Both the position numbers and the translations under genes were made by a program. The notes under the pieces were generated by a model. It worked only from the letters and a program-made list of their open reading frames with translations. It ran no database searches and was not told the DNA's origin. From Lingula anatina (lineage: Eukaryota; Brachiopoda; Lingulata; Lingulida; Lingulidae), in the NCBI RefSeq assembly GCF_001039355.2, contig NW_019775280.1:184003-248002 (forward strand): 64,000 bases of DNA, written 5' to 3'. Of the stretch, positions 1 to 11,437 are shown in pieces (positions within the stretch are counted from its first letter, which is position 1; each line of letters opens with the position of its first letter).

Positions 1-1031
1 TTTTAGTGCTTGTTTTATTTAGTGTTTTTCATTTGGGACATGTCCTTTCCTTGGTAAACCGCATTTCAGTCGCACTTAGTTTTTCCTAAGATATTGCACG
101 GTTTTTACTTCCAAATGTCAAGGTCGGAAGTTGTAACAATCTATTTGTTTAACTGTAAACAATCAAGCTGTAATTCTAGCTTAAACTAATTGAGATATTT
201 TTAGTTTGGTTTGTTTTTTGAGGATTTTCATTATCTTGTCGAAAATGGTTTTGGCTATGCCAATTTTTATTGTTAATTCCTTTGTCGAATTTTCTGCCTG
301 ATGTTATCAAAGTTTCCAAGGCTGCAGTTGTTTTATTTTTTACCAACAAATGCGGTAACTCATGATCACTATCTGTTTATTAGCTGCAGCCAACGGTAGA
401 GGATGAATGGATCAGACCAAGCCTGGAGAATCAAGAACTTATAACTGTTGTAATTATCATTATCTTAATTGCATGAAATTGACAGAAATGCGCGTGTCCT
501 GAAATAATTGGTCCGCAAAACGTAATGACAAAGTGATGACGTCTATGCTAAATCCCCTTCGTGGTATTTCTTACATTTTTTCTATTGTGTTATGTTCCAT
601 TATAAGTTATAAGAGAAATTCAAAGCCTATGTGCAGGCGTAATGATTAGAAAAATAAATAAATTATCGCAAACGTGTGAGGATCTGAGGCCAAGACATTT
701 TTGTGTCCAGATTGGAGATAATGAACGGCTTAACAAACAAGAGAAGAAGTACCAGTGGAGCACGTGACAGAACGGGGGCGAAGTAATCATGGAGTGCACT
801 TTGAGTTCTGATTAAAACGCAAACCTTCACATCATTTGCCCTTTGAGTGCCATACGCGTATTTAGTGTAAACAACAAGAAATTAGAATTCCGCCGGGAGG
901 AGATACACGGGAAGATCGGCGGTGTCTTATTTCTTTCAGACCAGAAGTGCGGCCTACGCTTTCATCTACATTGTACATCTACCAGCATATAGCAGTGTGA
1001 CACATTGGGCACATTCCCAATGAGCCTATCA
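1..1031. other. Intergenic, no gene seen
   Basis: AT-rich sequence. I see no long open frame and no recognisable domain on either strand. A 46-codon open stretch ending near 1022 has an acceptor-like TTTCTTTCAG inside it but matches no family I know. Confidence 0.6.
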
Positions 1032-1226
1032 TTCTATGTAGATCGATCCAATTCCGTGGGGACTCTCGCTGAATGCAACCATATTAACGGATTAACACGC
1101 CTCTTGTCGATTTCCTGCTAGTATTATCACCAGCTTTTTTGTATTCAACGCTGGGAAGCTTGTCATTCAGTTAATATTTTTGCATTCAGCGAGAGTCCCC
1201 GTGGAGTTGGATCGACCTACATAGAA
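1032..1226. repeat. Foldback MITE, GATC family, copy 1
   Basis: The left end reads TTCTATGTAGATCGATCCAA and the right end is nearly its reverse complement. The arms continue inward through GTGGGGACTCTCGCTGAATGCA for about 45 bp. There is no coding capacity. The GATCGATC and GTGGGGA.TCTC core is shared with the copies near 9.0, 15.4, 18.5, 25.7 and 61.3 kb, so this looks like a non-autonomous DNA transposon family. Confidence 0.75.
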
Positions 1227-1228
1227 TT

Positions 1229-1460
1229 AGAAAAGCACTCCGAGAGCGCAGACCTCCGCCAAGGCAGCGATTTTTTTTATTATTATTGATTATTGATTGA
1301 TTATTGATCCGGATCACCACCAAAAAATAATCACTTCTAAGTTAACCCATTTCCCACCTATCCTGAAAATTTCATCAAAATCGGTCCATAACTTTTTGAG
1401 TTATGTTGATGACAAACAGACAAACAGGGGTGAAAACATAACCTCCTTGGCGGAGGTAAC
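1229..1460. repeat. Dispersed element with CCTCCGCCAAGG / CCTTGGCGGAGG ends
   Basis: A 13-bp perfect inverted pair lies at 1252-1264 (ACCTCCGCCAAGG) and 1445-1457 (CCTTGGCGGAGGT). Between them are a T/ATT-rich tract and a stretch beginning TTTCATCAAAATCGGTCCAT. The left part, including GAGAGCGCAGACCTCCGCC, recurs at 2841. From memory, similar tails are widespread in aquatic animal genomes and may be ends of RTE-type non-LTR elements; that attribution is uncertain. The 85-aa open frame inside is a chance frame. Confidence 0.65.
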
Positions 1461-2565
1461 GATAGTTTCACTGGGAATGGTTTCATTGTATATGAGCATG
1501 TTGAGTTTCAAGATTCAGGACTGTAATAATTTTATAATTCATCTACCTATTTAAAGAATTTTTCATTATATCTGCAGATCAGTATTATAATGTAATGCAG
1601 CTGTTGATTGATCGAAGCTTAGAAGTGGACATCTATCAATTCAAATCAGTCACTGTTATAGCCTCTAACATACAAATAGAAATTATTTTTCCAACGGCAA
1701 TATATCACAAAGAAGATATATGTATACAAACGTGACAATACACCTGAGAACAATGGCAAGAATGATTCAGAGTATTACAGCGACATGCCATGCATAATAC
1801 TCAATATCCCCTGTAAAAAAAACCTGTAAGAGTGAGATTCAACAGGCTCCATTTCCATTACGAAGATAACTCATAAACTTGGAACTAAAAAAAAGATCCT
1901 CTTTCTGCAAACGGTTTTCGGTAGGCCCTATGGTTAGTGCCATACCTTGGTGATTTTAAAGTGTTGGAATTTTAAGGAAATTTTTCATTTTCTTTTATAC
2001 ATTAAAGTCTAACGTGTTTGTGTACCTTTAACGCTAAAACGATTTTCTCTATGCTTGCTCGAATTTGCATTCGTACCATCACGGATCTACCAAGATTGCA
2101 TAGACAGACACACGGTGGTCGTGTTATTGCATATGGAGATGTTAAAACTTGAAGGTTAAGACGGGTGACAAGTATTTATGCTACTGTTGACAGTCTTGTC
2201 TGTCAATTCTGCAATAAACATGCCAGCATTAAGCAGCTCACACAGAGAGGATCAAAACGAACAATTTCTTAGATGAACTGCTCTGTTGTTCTGAAGAGAA
2301 TACAAGGTAATGATAGTCATTATGAATGGCAATATACATTATTCGTTATAAAATGAAATGTTTACCATTGGCTTGTGTTCAGTGCTTCGTCAATTATATT
2401 GAAAAATAAATAAAAACACTGCTTGATATTGAGAAGAAATAAAAATGGTCAAATAGCATTATTAAGTTTTGAACAAGCACTACGCAACTTGAATTAAATA
2501 GAATATATCGCATGCACTTACACTGCTACATATAAAAAGTAGGGATATACACCTGGACATCTTGC

Positions 2566-2566
<1 letters not shown>
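1461..2566. other. Intergenic, nothing recognised
   Basis: AT-rich sequence with no supported gene, RNA or transposon structure. Confidence 0.55.

Positions 2567-2611
<45 letters not shown>
2567..2611. repeat. (AAT)n microsatellite
   Basis: About 15 uninterrupted AAT units. Confidence 0.95.
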
Positions 2612-2612
<1 letters not shown>

Positions 2613-2840
2613 TGTTATATATTGTTTATTTAATTTACGTACATGGGTTTTTAAGCTATTGTTACACTACATGGCCTATTACACAGAGCTTGTATTCCTT
2701 GGTAAATTGGACGTAAAAAACACATACTTCCATTTGTGGTAGGTGATCGTCCCTCTGCGGCAGATTGTACGAAGCAAGCTATTGTTTTTCAGGCGTTTTC
2801 ATTATAAAGACGGACAATATAGCGTGAAGCATTCCCAACT

Positions 2841-2980
2841 AGAAAAGCACTCCGAGAGCGCAGACCTCCGCCAAGGCAGTAAAGTCTCTATCCAATGCCG
2901 TTTCACCCCTAAATTCATTCGATAATAATTTAGTTTTTTGATTTTTGATTATTGATTGATTAATGATTGATTACTGATCT
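2841..2980. repeat. Truncated second copy of the CCTCCGCCAAGG element
   Basis: It shares about 40 bp with 1229-1268 (AGAAAAGCACTCCGAGAGCG through CCGCCAAGGCAG) and then an ATT/GATT-rich stretch similar to the first copy. The CCTTGGCGGAGG end is missing, so the copy is truncated or diverged on its right. Confidence 0.65.
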
Positions 2981-3323
2981 GCGGGGGTACAGTCATTAAA
3001 TCTCGGCTCCTTTGGGACGACACATGGGGAGGCGTGTGAGAGGCGGAGAGACTATTAAAAGATTAGGCGGTTTTCCTTTCATGTATGTCCGCCATATTTA
3101 GTTCGTGACTTTGTAGAGCCATGGCTCAACTCGTTGTGAATGCGGTCTTAGAGAATCTCTGGCCCACAGGTTGTCATGGCAACACATATAGTACACAGCA
3201 TGCAGGCAGCAATGTAAAGGCGATCATATATTGATATTTGTCAAGAATATCACAGAACGAAGATAATGTTATATTGATTTGTCTAAATTGTGTTAACGTG
3301 ATATACACATATGCGACTCCCTA

Positions 3324-3337
3324 ATGGATTTAGAGGG
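3324..3337 (+). other. Candidate tiny first coding exon of the FAM166-like gene
   Basis: The first clear exon of the downstream gene (6548) begins with the last base of a codon, so it needs an upstream exon ending in two bases, ideally GG to complete the conserved Gly of the GYAGHIP motif. Here ATG GAT TTA GAG GG is followed by GTAAGG, a good donor in the right phase. Joining the two gives MDLEGYAGHIP. The match is short and could be chance. The ATG context is also weak (C at -3, although G at +4). Confidence 0.25.
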
Positions 3338-3902
3338 GTAAGGGAGGGGGGGGGGGCAAGAATAAAAAACATTTTAGATAAGCTTGGAGGACACAGAGCT
3401 CCCCTTTCTCCCAAATGTCTTAAAATTGTACAAAATTGTATGAAACGATATAAATAATCAATAACAGCTAAAATTAGAAGATTTCTGGCAGGGAACAGCA
3501 TCTGCCTTCCCCTTTGACTCGGTTAAAGCATGCTTTGGGTTCAGATATTCTTGTATCCGGCTCGCTACATATTTACGCCGACAAAATTAAACCAGGATTC
3601 TATCTATGGAGAAAAATAATTGGCGCTTATGATGCTGTTTCGACTCCGTGGGTTTGAGCTAATGGAATAAACTCAAGAAACGTGATAAACTGTGCAACGG
3701 TCGGTAATCTTCCTCGTTTGATCAAGGGATTACGAATATCCATGGTTTGATCTATGTTGAAGTAATCTCTAGCACATTCAAATGGGTTTTACCGACTTGC
3801 CTTTGATTTCTAAATTCCAATTGGCAATCTAACCTTATGAACTGTTTTGAGCATACCTTTTGAACATACTTTGATCTCAATCTCTGTTCCTGATTTCCCC
3901 CC

Positions 3903-3906
<4 letters not shown>

Positions 3907-3951
<45 letters not shown>
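3907..3951. repeat. Poly-A tract (45 bp)
   Basis: Uninterrupted A run, preceded by a C run. The minus-strand Phe-rich frame across it is an artefact of the tract. Confidence 0.9.
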
Positions 3952-3954
<3 letters not shown>

Positions 3955-4067
3955 AAACAAGGCACGAACTGTTTGTGATTTGTGTTCATGTGCGCTCGTT
4001 GTTTAGTAAGCGCGGTTTCCATGACAGTGAAACGGTACGCTAAACATTAATAGTCTTTTCTGATCAA

Positions 4068-4068
<1 letters not shown>

Positions 4069-4100
<32 letters not shown>

Positions 4101-4107
4101 CACACAC
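4069..4107. repeat. (CA)n microsatellite
   Basis: CA dinucleotide run with one CG interruption. Confidence 0.95.
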
Positions 4108-4371
4108 TGGTAGACCTTCTCTTCCTCTGATATTCCTTCCAACTCCGATTTCAAGTTAAATTTGAAGTTGCCTTTTCTTGCTTATACTTCGTCTTGTGTC
4201 GCCACCTGTAGCCAATTGACGCACACCCAGAAAACTTTCATCAACTTGTCTCCCACTTAGCGCAATTAGTTGTAACTCGTTTACAGAGCATTGCTGAGAA
4301 AATACAATTGTTATCAAACAGAGCAAACAATTAGAGCAACGGGATGGATACTTCGTAATGCTATCAGTACT

Positions 4372-4521
4372 GGGCTCCGTATCTCGAAAGGTTCGCTATG
4401 TTGCGCACGTGCGCAAGTGTCTCGATTTCATAACCGATTCTATTTCGAGATACGGGGCCATGGAATCGAGACGTTTGCGCACGTGCGCAACGTAGCTAAC
4501 CTTTCGAGATACGGAGCCCTG
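4372..4521. repeat. 150-bp foldback element with nested 16-bp palindromes
   Basis: The left arm GGGCTCCGTATCTCGAAAGG is mirrored at the right end by CCTTTCGAGATACGGAGCCC. Each arm also contains the perfect palindrome TTGCGCACGTGCGCAA (4401-4416 and 4475-4490). The 97-aa open frame across the element is explained by this structure. It is probably a MITE; I saw no second copy in the window. Confidence 0.75.
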
Positions 4522-6301
4522 GTTGGTATATACACAAATGTTGAATTAATTGTACAATCTAAAACCTCTATCATTATTTGCTGAAGCCTGATATTATATA
4601 CCAATTATGATGATATAGATATAATCAATCAAATCACTCATGGCATTGTTTTAATGCATTCAAACATGTCGAAGAGCTACACAGGTGGTACCGAGAAATA
4701 GCTTGATTAATTAATTTGACTTTTTTTAAATGACTTGAATTTTGATAAAAAGCGCTGATTAAGTATTAAGGCTGTTTTTGATTTGAGCGTCTTTTGCGGA
4801 TTAAACGCTAATAGCAACGACTTAATACTAAGTTTCAATCAAAAGATATACATTCTGAGGGGCCCAAGTAGTGTTTTTATCTCCGCCATTGTACTCAGGT
4901 TTCGCGTGAGCTACGTGTTCTATTAGGCCCGTGTTACGTTGCTTTAGTTTTGGCCCCTCAAAATAACCCGAAGTGGGTACTTGTGACCACTTAGTACTGA
5001 ATAGAACGGAGCAAGCTTCAGTTTGTTAATGAGGAGTCGTCATGGCAACAGTCTTGTGTCCAAGAGCAAACAAAACTTTTCTCATTGCGATAAAAGTAGT
5101 TTGTGTTGAAATGACAACATTATCACAAGGAACAACAGTTCTTGGCAGTGGTTGTGCGAATCAAAATATTTGAAACGATAATTATCTGAGATCACTGACA
5201 TTTCACTTAAAGAAGAAATATGCTGACTAGGAGCAAGCCGACTTTTATGAACCAGTCCGATTATTATCATTTAAAAGGGTTTGTATTTCTAGACTATTTA
5301 CACACTTATTTTCCTTTTTTCCTAAAGAGAAATGGGAATTATAAAGAAGAAAGCAATTTGCAAATTTAGATATTTTTATTTTTATCAGAAGATTTAACTA
5401 GAATTTTGAACTGCGTCTATCGGTGATTTTAGCCAGGATATATTTGGATAATATTTGGTCTATACAGTATTTGCAGGCACTGTTAACATTAGTGTTATTA
5501 AGGAATGTTTTATTAAGGCTTGTTCTAATAGTGAGGTTAGATTTACCGTTTTTCAAAAAGAAAAAAAAAAAAACTTATGTATTACGTGGTATCATATGGA
5601 CAGATAATTTATATCATTTGAAATGTTCAGCGTATATTTATGAAAAGTAATATTTCACTTTTTCATTCGTTTTTTCTCAAAATAGGTAAATGGGCTCAAC
5701 AATGTTATTATTATTATTATTATTATTATTGGAACTAAAGATTATTTTTTCAGAATGATGTAAGTGCTGTTGTGTACATCAGTCCATAAAATCAGCGGCC
5801 AGACGACGTTAAAAGACCGCGTACATCAACGTTAAATTATACGTTCATATTTAACAAACACAACACCGCACTAAAGCGCTTGCTTTTTTATTTGATAAAT
5901 GTTGCCTAAAGAAACTGTCAATTAAATTTAAAGTCTTTAGAATATCTGTCAGGATAAGTGGCAAAGTCAGGAAACACACATTTGGATTTAGAGTTGTGGT
6001 GAAGTTTATCTAGAAGGTCAAAGAAAGCGGTCGTGTTGATGTGTACATAGTTTTGACTCCTCGGTTAGAGAGGATTAACAGGCGCTTCAGCACGGATCTT
6101 AGGCTGAAAAAATTCTTAACTTTTGTCAGATTCACGGCTTTGTTGCCAGGCTTAACGCTGCAAGTTTAAGAGACCGGTTAAGTTGCGGTTTATTTGAAAA
6201 TTAATTTCGCGGATAGTTTTCGTTATTGATAAACTGTGCCGATGTAGCGAAAGGAGGCAGTAGTAAGTTCGGCGGTTTGTTTTACACACAAACACACACA
6301 C

Positions 6302-6303
<2 letters not shown>
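4522..6303. other. Non-coding stretch with an (ATT)n tract
   Basis: AT-rich sequence with an (ATT)n run at 5704-5731. It may lie in the first intron of the FAM166-like gene if the candidate exon at 3324 is real. No other feature seen. Confidence 0.5.

Positions 6304-6335
<32 letters not shown>
6304..6335. repeat. (GA)n microsatellite
   Basis: About 16 GA units, roughly 210 bp upstream of the first supported exon of the FAM166-like gene. Confidence 0.95.
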
Positions 6336-6337
<2 letters not shown>

Positions 6338-6547
6338 GAACAACGGATACATATAATAATTAATAAATAAAGAAGAGCTTTAAATGAGCTTAATGTAATT
6401 TCTCGTTGTTTTCAGGCTTTATCCTGTTGTTTAGGACACCGTTATCATTCGACCAAGACGTGCAATACAAAACTAACAACACAGATAATGACACTTGGAG
6501 AAAAGTTGAAATAACCTCCCATTTTATTTTTTCAAATTTTCCCATAG

Positions 6548-7084
6548 CTATGCCGGCCACATTCCTATGTACAAGTTCCACGGTGTGGGCGAGTCCATCG
6601 GGAAAGTGACGGCGCGTCTGCTGAAGGACCCTGGCGTTCCCCACTCCGACCACTCTCTTCTCAGGAGCATCCACAAGTCCGATGATGGAGAGAAGGAAAG
6701 AGAGAAAAAAGCTCTGCTGCATGCTAGATCCGAAAGACTGGGACGCTCGGAGAAATTCAACGAAGGAATGATCGCGGGTTATTCAGGTACGTATAAACTA
6801 ATTGGCAAGTAATGCTTGTCGTCTGTGGTTATTACCCTGTGTGTTTTCTTTGATTGATTGAACGCCTGATAAAGCGTTTACCGAAGGAGTTAATGTCCCT
6901 GTGGATTAATCGATTTGAGAAGTTAAAGGTGACGGCGCTTTCACTGCGAATCGTAAAATATCGATCCTAGTTCTCTCTCCCTTTCTCTCTCTCTATCTGT
7001 CTCTCTCTCTCTCTATCTCGCTGAATTTTAAAAAATGAATTCTTCCTTTGTAACATTCATGCAAAAGACAATGAAAGAAAAACA

Positions 7085-7122
<38 letters not shown>

Positions 7123-9844
7123 AGAGACAGCACGTGCACTACTCGCAACTCTATTTAGTAATGCACAATGTGACCATACGATACAGCACTGTTCAAATCG
7201 GATCACATCCATGGATTCAACATGTACAACGAAAAAATAAGCATCATACAATTTTTACATTCTTTGCAATTGTTGACAGTATTTGTTATCCTTCCAAGAT
7301 ACTTGTGAAGTATTGTGTCTTCGTACATGTCATGTTGTAATCTATACCTTTACAGACATTTCTAAAGATAAAGAATGCACACCAGACATCCTTATTTTCT
7401 TGTTCAACAGGTCATATTCCAAGACATCACCTTTACAATTGGGGGAAGAGTTTCCCAGAAACGGCCAACGACGCCATCTCCGATTTCGAGCGGGAACAAA
7501 GGAGAGAGAAGAGTAAAAAAAGAGGATCATATCTACTTGCCATCGACGGTGCCAAAATGCAGTATTTACCCCGTGGTGAATCTGACCATACGTTGTCCAA
7601 CGAGATTCCATCAAACAACGGTCTTAAACTGCCGGTGGGTTAAGGATAGAATAACTTTCAGTTTAAGTTTTTACAAGTTCTTTCATATTATGTAACAGCT
7701 ATCATGTCTAAGGAACGGTAATGTATATCTAACTGTTTACGGTAATTACTCTGCGGATTACTTCGTGTATTTGTATTTGATCATGCCCGGATGTAGGGCG
7801 ATTGTCAATAAACTTCTGTATTCTGTAGTGTGGTCTTGCCACGAAAAATTACACTAAAATGCAAGTTGACATAAAAACAAATTTTGGAAAAATCTTGCGT
7901 CATTGGAATAACGAAATATCTGACACACTATGTACCAATTTAACAGTCTGGCATGCTCTACCAGACACCATACCATCTTGTCACATGATTTTACCTATTA
8001 AAATGCATAGTTCTAGTTATTGATAAATGTGATACAAAATATGTGAATATTCCTTTAAAAATCGTCGTTTTACAATGTTTAGTTACAGTCATTGTAAAAC
8101 AACAGCGCAGTAAATTATTATTATTATCATTATTATCATCATGATTATTATTATATAACTGTAATAAATGAAATGATACATAACTAATTACAATATTTAT
8201 CTATGATTTCTATTCTACCTCCAGGACGTTCGTCTTAACCTTAGACTTCCTCTAGAGCCGGTACAGGCGGAAGCTGACCCCTACGTCTCTCCTAGGTCTA
8301 TGGAGGCCGCCGAACAATACAACAAGTCCCCCTACCAGATGGACAACTCGAGTCCGAGGAAATATTTTATGTCCGGTAAGTCAAACACCCAAACAGTCCG
8401 TAGTTTTTTTTAAATAACCCCCTGTGCTCTTCGTGTGATCGAGTAACTACATTTGTATAACTTTGTATTTTGTAACGAGTAGTCTTTTTACTTACGTTTG
8501 TGAAGAAGTTAACTCATGCCAATTCTCTCACTGTTTTGACCACCACTCTTGTAGTGAGCATGTTAGTAATTTAAAACAAACGAGCAGTTTTATATTTGAG
8601 AAAACCGATCAATCTCTACCAGATCCTTTCACTACTCCATCTGCTTACCTTTCAGGTTACATGGGCCATGTCCCTCACTCACAAAACAAGGTGGGCAAAT
8701 GTTTCTCCTTCCTCAGTCACCAGGCTCTTAACGACTTCACGGACTACATGACGCACTGGAACAGCGTCAGGCGAGCGCCCGTGAAGCCAGACCGCGAGGT
8801 GGCGGGCTCGTGGCCGCAAAGTCCACGCACTACTCCGGCTGTCATCTACCCCACGAGAACAGGGATGATACCTCGTTACGCGGGACACGTGCCAGGTAAT
8901 GACTTTATTTGCGATTATGACAGTGGTTAGTTATCTTTCTTTATTTGTTTACAAATTCATATGTATTTATGACTGGGTTCCCATACTTAGGTCGATCTAA
9001 TAGGATCGATCCACCTCCGAGAGGTTTCTCGCTAAATTGCTTTCAGCTTAAGCGGCTTAGATGTCTGGCACGCCTACTGAAGCTGCTAAACGATAATTAA
9101 TTACCCCCTAGCAGCTTCAGTAGACGTGACAAACCTCTAAGCCGCTTAAATTGATTGCAATTTAGCGAAAATCCCCATCGGAGATAGATCGATCCACAGT
9201 AAGTATGATAAGGTCTGGGGATGGTCCCTATCTATCTATCTATTAGGTCGAATATGATCACATGTCGAATATGTTCTTATACTGATTCATTGTTCGGGTA
9301 ACTCTCATCTCTGGACGAATAGAATTTCAAACAGGTCACGTACAATCGATGATAATTCAAATTCCAAAACCAACGTGCGTGCTGATCTTGTTTGTGCAGT
9401 AAATTTTGGTGGGGTTCGCGTTACCCTTTGTGCATGTATACATTTACATACAAGTCCTTGACGTTGTTGCTTTTTTTTTTTTTTTTTTTTTTTTTTTTTG
9501 AAAGAAAAGATTCGATGTTGGACATTGGTTATAAAATGGGTGTTTTCATGTAAATTTTACAAAAGAGAATAAGTTTCTCTAGAATAAGAATTTCAGAAGA
9601 ATTTCAGAAGAATTTCTGTCGAAATTTAAACCTAAATAAACGGGTGTAATAAAACGCTAGAAGCTGTTTAAATAAATGGACCATTTTTTTTTCTTTCCCA
9701 GGAGAAAAATTCCGGTGTGGGAAAACTTGGTGGGAGATGACGACAGACACCCTGGAACGCCGCCCGGACTCCGAGAAGAAGAGTAGAACAGGGCCCTCAA
9801 AGAAGGATTTAGAGGCCGTCGTACGGTCCTACACCTTTGCTTAA
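6548..9844 (+). CDS. FAM166/CIMIP2-like ciliary microtubule inner protein, five exons seen
   Basis: Exons: 6548-6786, 7411-7634, 8225-8375, 8656-8895 and 9702-9844 (stop TAA). All junctions are GT..AG and the phases fit. Donors are GTACGT, GTGGGT, GTAAGT and GTAATG. The product is about 332 aa plus an unproven N-terminus. It carries four copies of the family signature: GYAGHIPMYKFHGVGESIG, GYSGHIPRHHLYNWGKSF, GYMGHVPHSQNKVGKCFSF and YAGHVPGEKFRCGKTWWE. Two splice junctions fall inside the Gly codon that opens a signature copy and a third inside the Gly of VPG, as if repeats follow exons. FAM166/DUF2475 proteins (human CIMIP2A-C) are known to line the lumen of axonemal doublet microtubules, so this is probably a cilium or sperm-flagellum protein. 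It is longer and has more repeats than I expect for human paralogues. The internal ATG at 6567 lies inside the motif and is unlikely to be the true start. Confidence 0.83.
6973..7119. repeat. CT-rich tract then (GA)n run
   Basis: A CT-rich tract at about 6973-7018 is followed by (GA)n at 7087-7119, both in the intron after the first supported exon of the FAM166-like gene. Short open frames across these runs are artefacts. Confidence 0.9.
8975..9228. repeat. Foldback MITE, GATC family, copy 2
   Basis: The ends are imperfect inverted repeats: left GGTTCCCATACTTAGGTCGA, right ending in CTGGGGATGGTCCC. Next come GGATCGATCC and GATCGATCC. The inner arms pair AAGCGGCTTAGATGTCTG with the CCTCTAAGCCGCTTAA side, around a TAATTACCCCCTAGCAG core. 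It sits in the last intron of the FAM166-like gene. Confidence 0.8.
9471..9499. repeat. Poly-T tract (29 bp)
   Basis: Uninterrupted T run in the last intron of the FAM166-like gene. Confidence 0.9.
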
Positions 9845-9866
9845 CTCACTGGTTTCTTTGGCAATT

Positions 9867-10037
9867 CAGGCCCGTAGCCAGCAATTTCAAAAGGGCGGTT
9901 CTTTTTCTGAAAAAGTGGACCTTAACTATGAAACCTTCGTGTACCTAGATGAAATTTTACCCCGACCCCGAGATCTTTTCCCCCAGAAAAAAGGGGGGTT
10001 CTTTTGAACCCCCGGACTCCCCCTGGCTACGGGCCTG
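9867..10037. mobile_element. 171-bp MITE with 15-bp TIRs in the 3' UTR
   Basis: Terminal inverted repeats CAGGCCCGTAGCCAG (9867-9881) and CTGGCTACGGGCCTG (10023-10037) are perfect. They are flanked by a 5-bp target duplication, CAATT (9862-9866 and 10038-10042). It starts 23 bp after the stop codon of the FAM166-like gene, so it should be transcribed in its 3' UTR. CAG-starting TIRs suggest a hAT-like origin; the 5-bp duplication would fit the shorter-duplication hAT groups. There is no ORF. Confidence 0.9.
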
Positions 10038-11128
10038 CAATTATAAGAAATACTGACAGGAACATTCCTGCCATAGTCTACTAGCATAACTCATGACTTT
10101 CCCTGCCTTTTCGAAAAGACTTCTACCACTGATTGATAAAAAAAGATCTTCATCATTTCCGTGTGTTTTTTTTTTTTTTTTTGAAGAAAGTCACAGTAGA
10201 AGAAGGCAATGAAGTAAGAATTCATGACAGAAAGGCTGAAGCAGTTCGCAAAAAAGCTTATTTTCCTTTATTAAACGATGAGAGATAAGGTTAAAGGAAG
10301 TATAATTTTATGTTTACATTTTTCTACCTGAACAAGTGCGCGGTCGACAGGTAATCGTGTATGTTCGTGAACTTTTGTGTGCCTTACTCACACTTTAATT
10401 ACAGAAGGATTTGAAATATGTAAGGGTTAACTAGTTCGAAAATTATTTGTGAAGGACGACCAAAGCATTTGGTATATAAAGAGAAAAGATTATTTTATTT
10501 ATTTTTATATCTATTACAGGACACAGTAACGATCTCAAATACTCCAAATTTTTGTAATTTGTATTTAATTTGTCCAAAATGTATTTTGCATAAGGTGTCC
10601 AAACAAATAGGTATATGTTTAATGCCCATTTACAACTCGCACTCACGGATATTTTACTTGGTCACTGGGAAAAACGCAATTTCAAGTGAAATCATTTAAA
10701 CCAAAGCATATCTGGTCACGACACTATATGTATTTATACGCAATGAAGGCAGAGTGTATAACTTTATTCACAAAATTCTAATTTACAAATGTAGATAGAG
10801 TCTATGGTGCCAATTCACTACAAGGTGTTCTACGTGTAAGAAGAGTTTTACTTAATGCTTTAAGTGTTTTTGAAAATATTTAAGATTCTTTATGTTTTTT
10901 AAAACTGTTTGATCACTGTGTAAAAAGAAGCCAATTTTCTAGCTTCTGAAGCTAAATGTGTTCATGAAATTAATACGTTACTGTGGTTAGATTGAAACTG
11001 TTGTGCTGCTTTTTCAAGAGCCTACAAAAGTTATACTAACATATTTTTATATCTTTTATAACGACTACTTTTTACATAAGGAATCTTGTTAAAATCATTT
11101 TATGTAGATACGCCGATCTTTATACAAA

Positions 11129-11134
11129 AATAAA
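11129..11134 (+). other. Candidate polyadenylation signal, FAM166-like gene
   Basis: AATAAA about 1.3 kb after the stop codon. I found no earlier exact AATAAA between the stop codon and this point. Confidence 0.4.
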
Positions 11135-11437
11135 TTTAAAGCAAACTTGAAGTCAGTTTTCAGCATTATTCAACAGCAGTTATGGCTCATAAAGTGAACA
11201 AGTAATCAGTAAACATAACAGCCCATATACGCTTGGGTTTCAGCTAGTATTTCGATTTTTCGTCCATAATTGACATACATTTTTCATCCCCTGAATCGAT
11301 ATAGACTTCTATATCCCAGGAAATTCCCTAACATTAAATTGTATTTGAGTCGGTTAACAGCTGGGAAAATGTGAGCAATTTATATAAAAGCACAATAATA
11401 GTAATTTCAATCAAACAATATAATCACCATGACGTGG

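Noticed and set aside
882-1022. Possible terminal exon of an upstream gene ending in TGA near 1022
   Set aside because: Only about 27-46 codons, weak polypyrimidine acceptor, no family match.
4855-4961. TGAGGGGCC ... GGCCCCTCA inverted pair
   Set aside because: Only 9 bp of pairing with diverged flanks; too little to call an element.
8463-8930. 155-codon frame starting before FAM166-like exon 4
   Set aside because: The part before 8656 is intron; the acceptor TTTCAG and motif alignment place the exon start at 8656.
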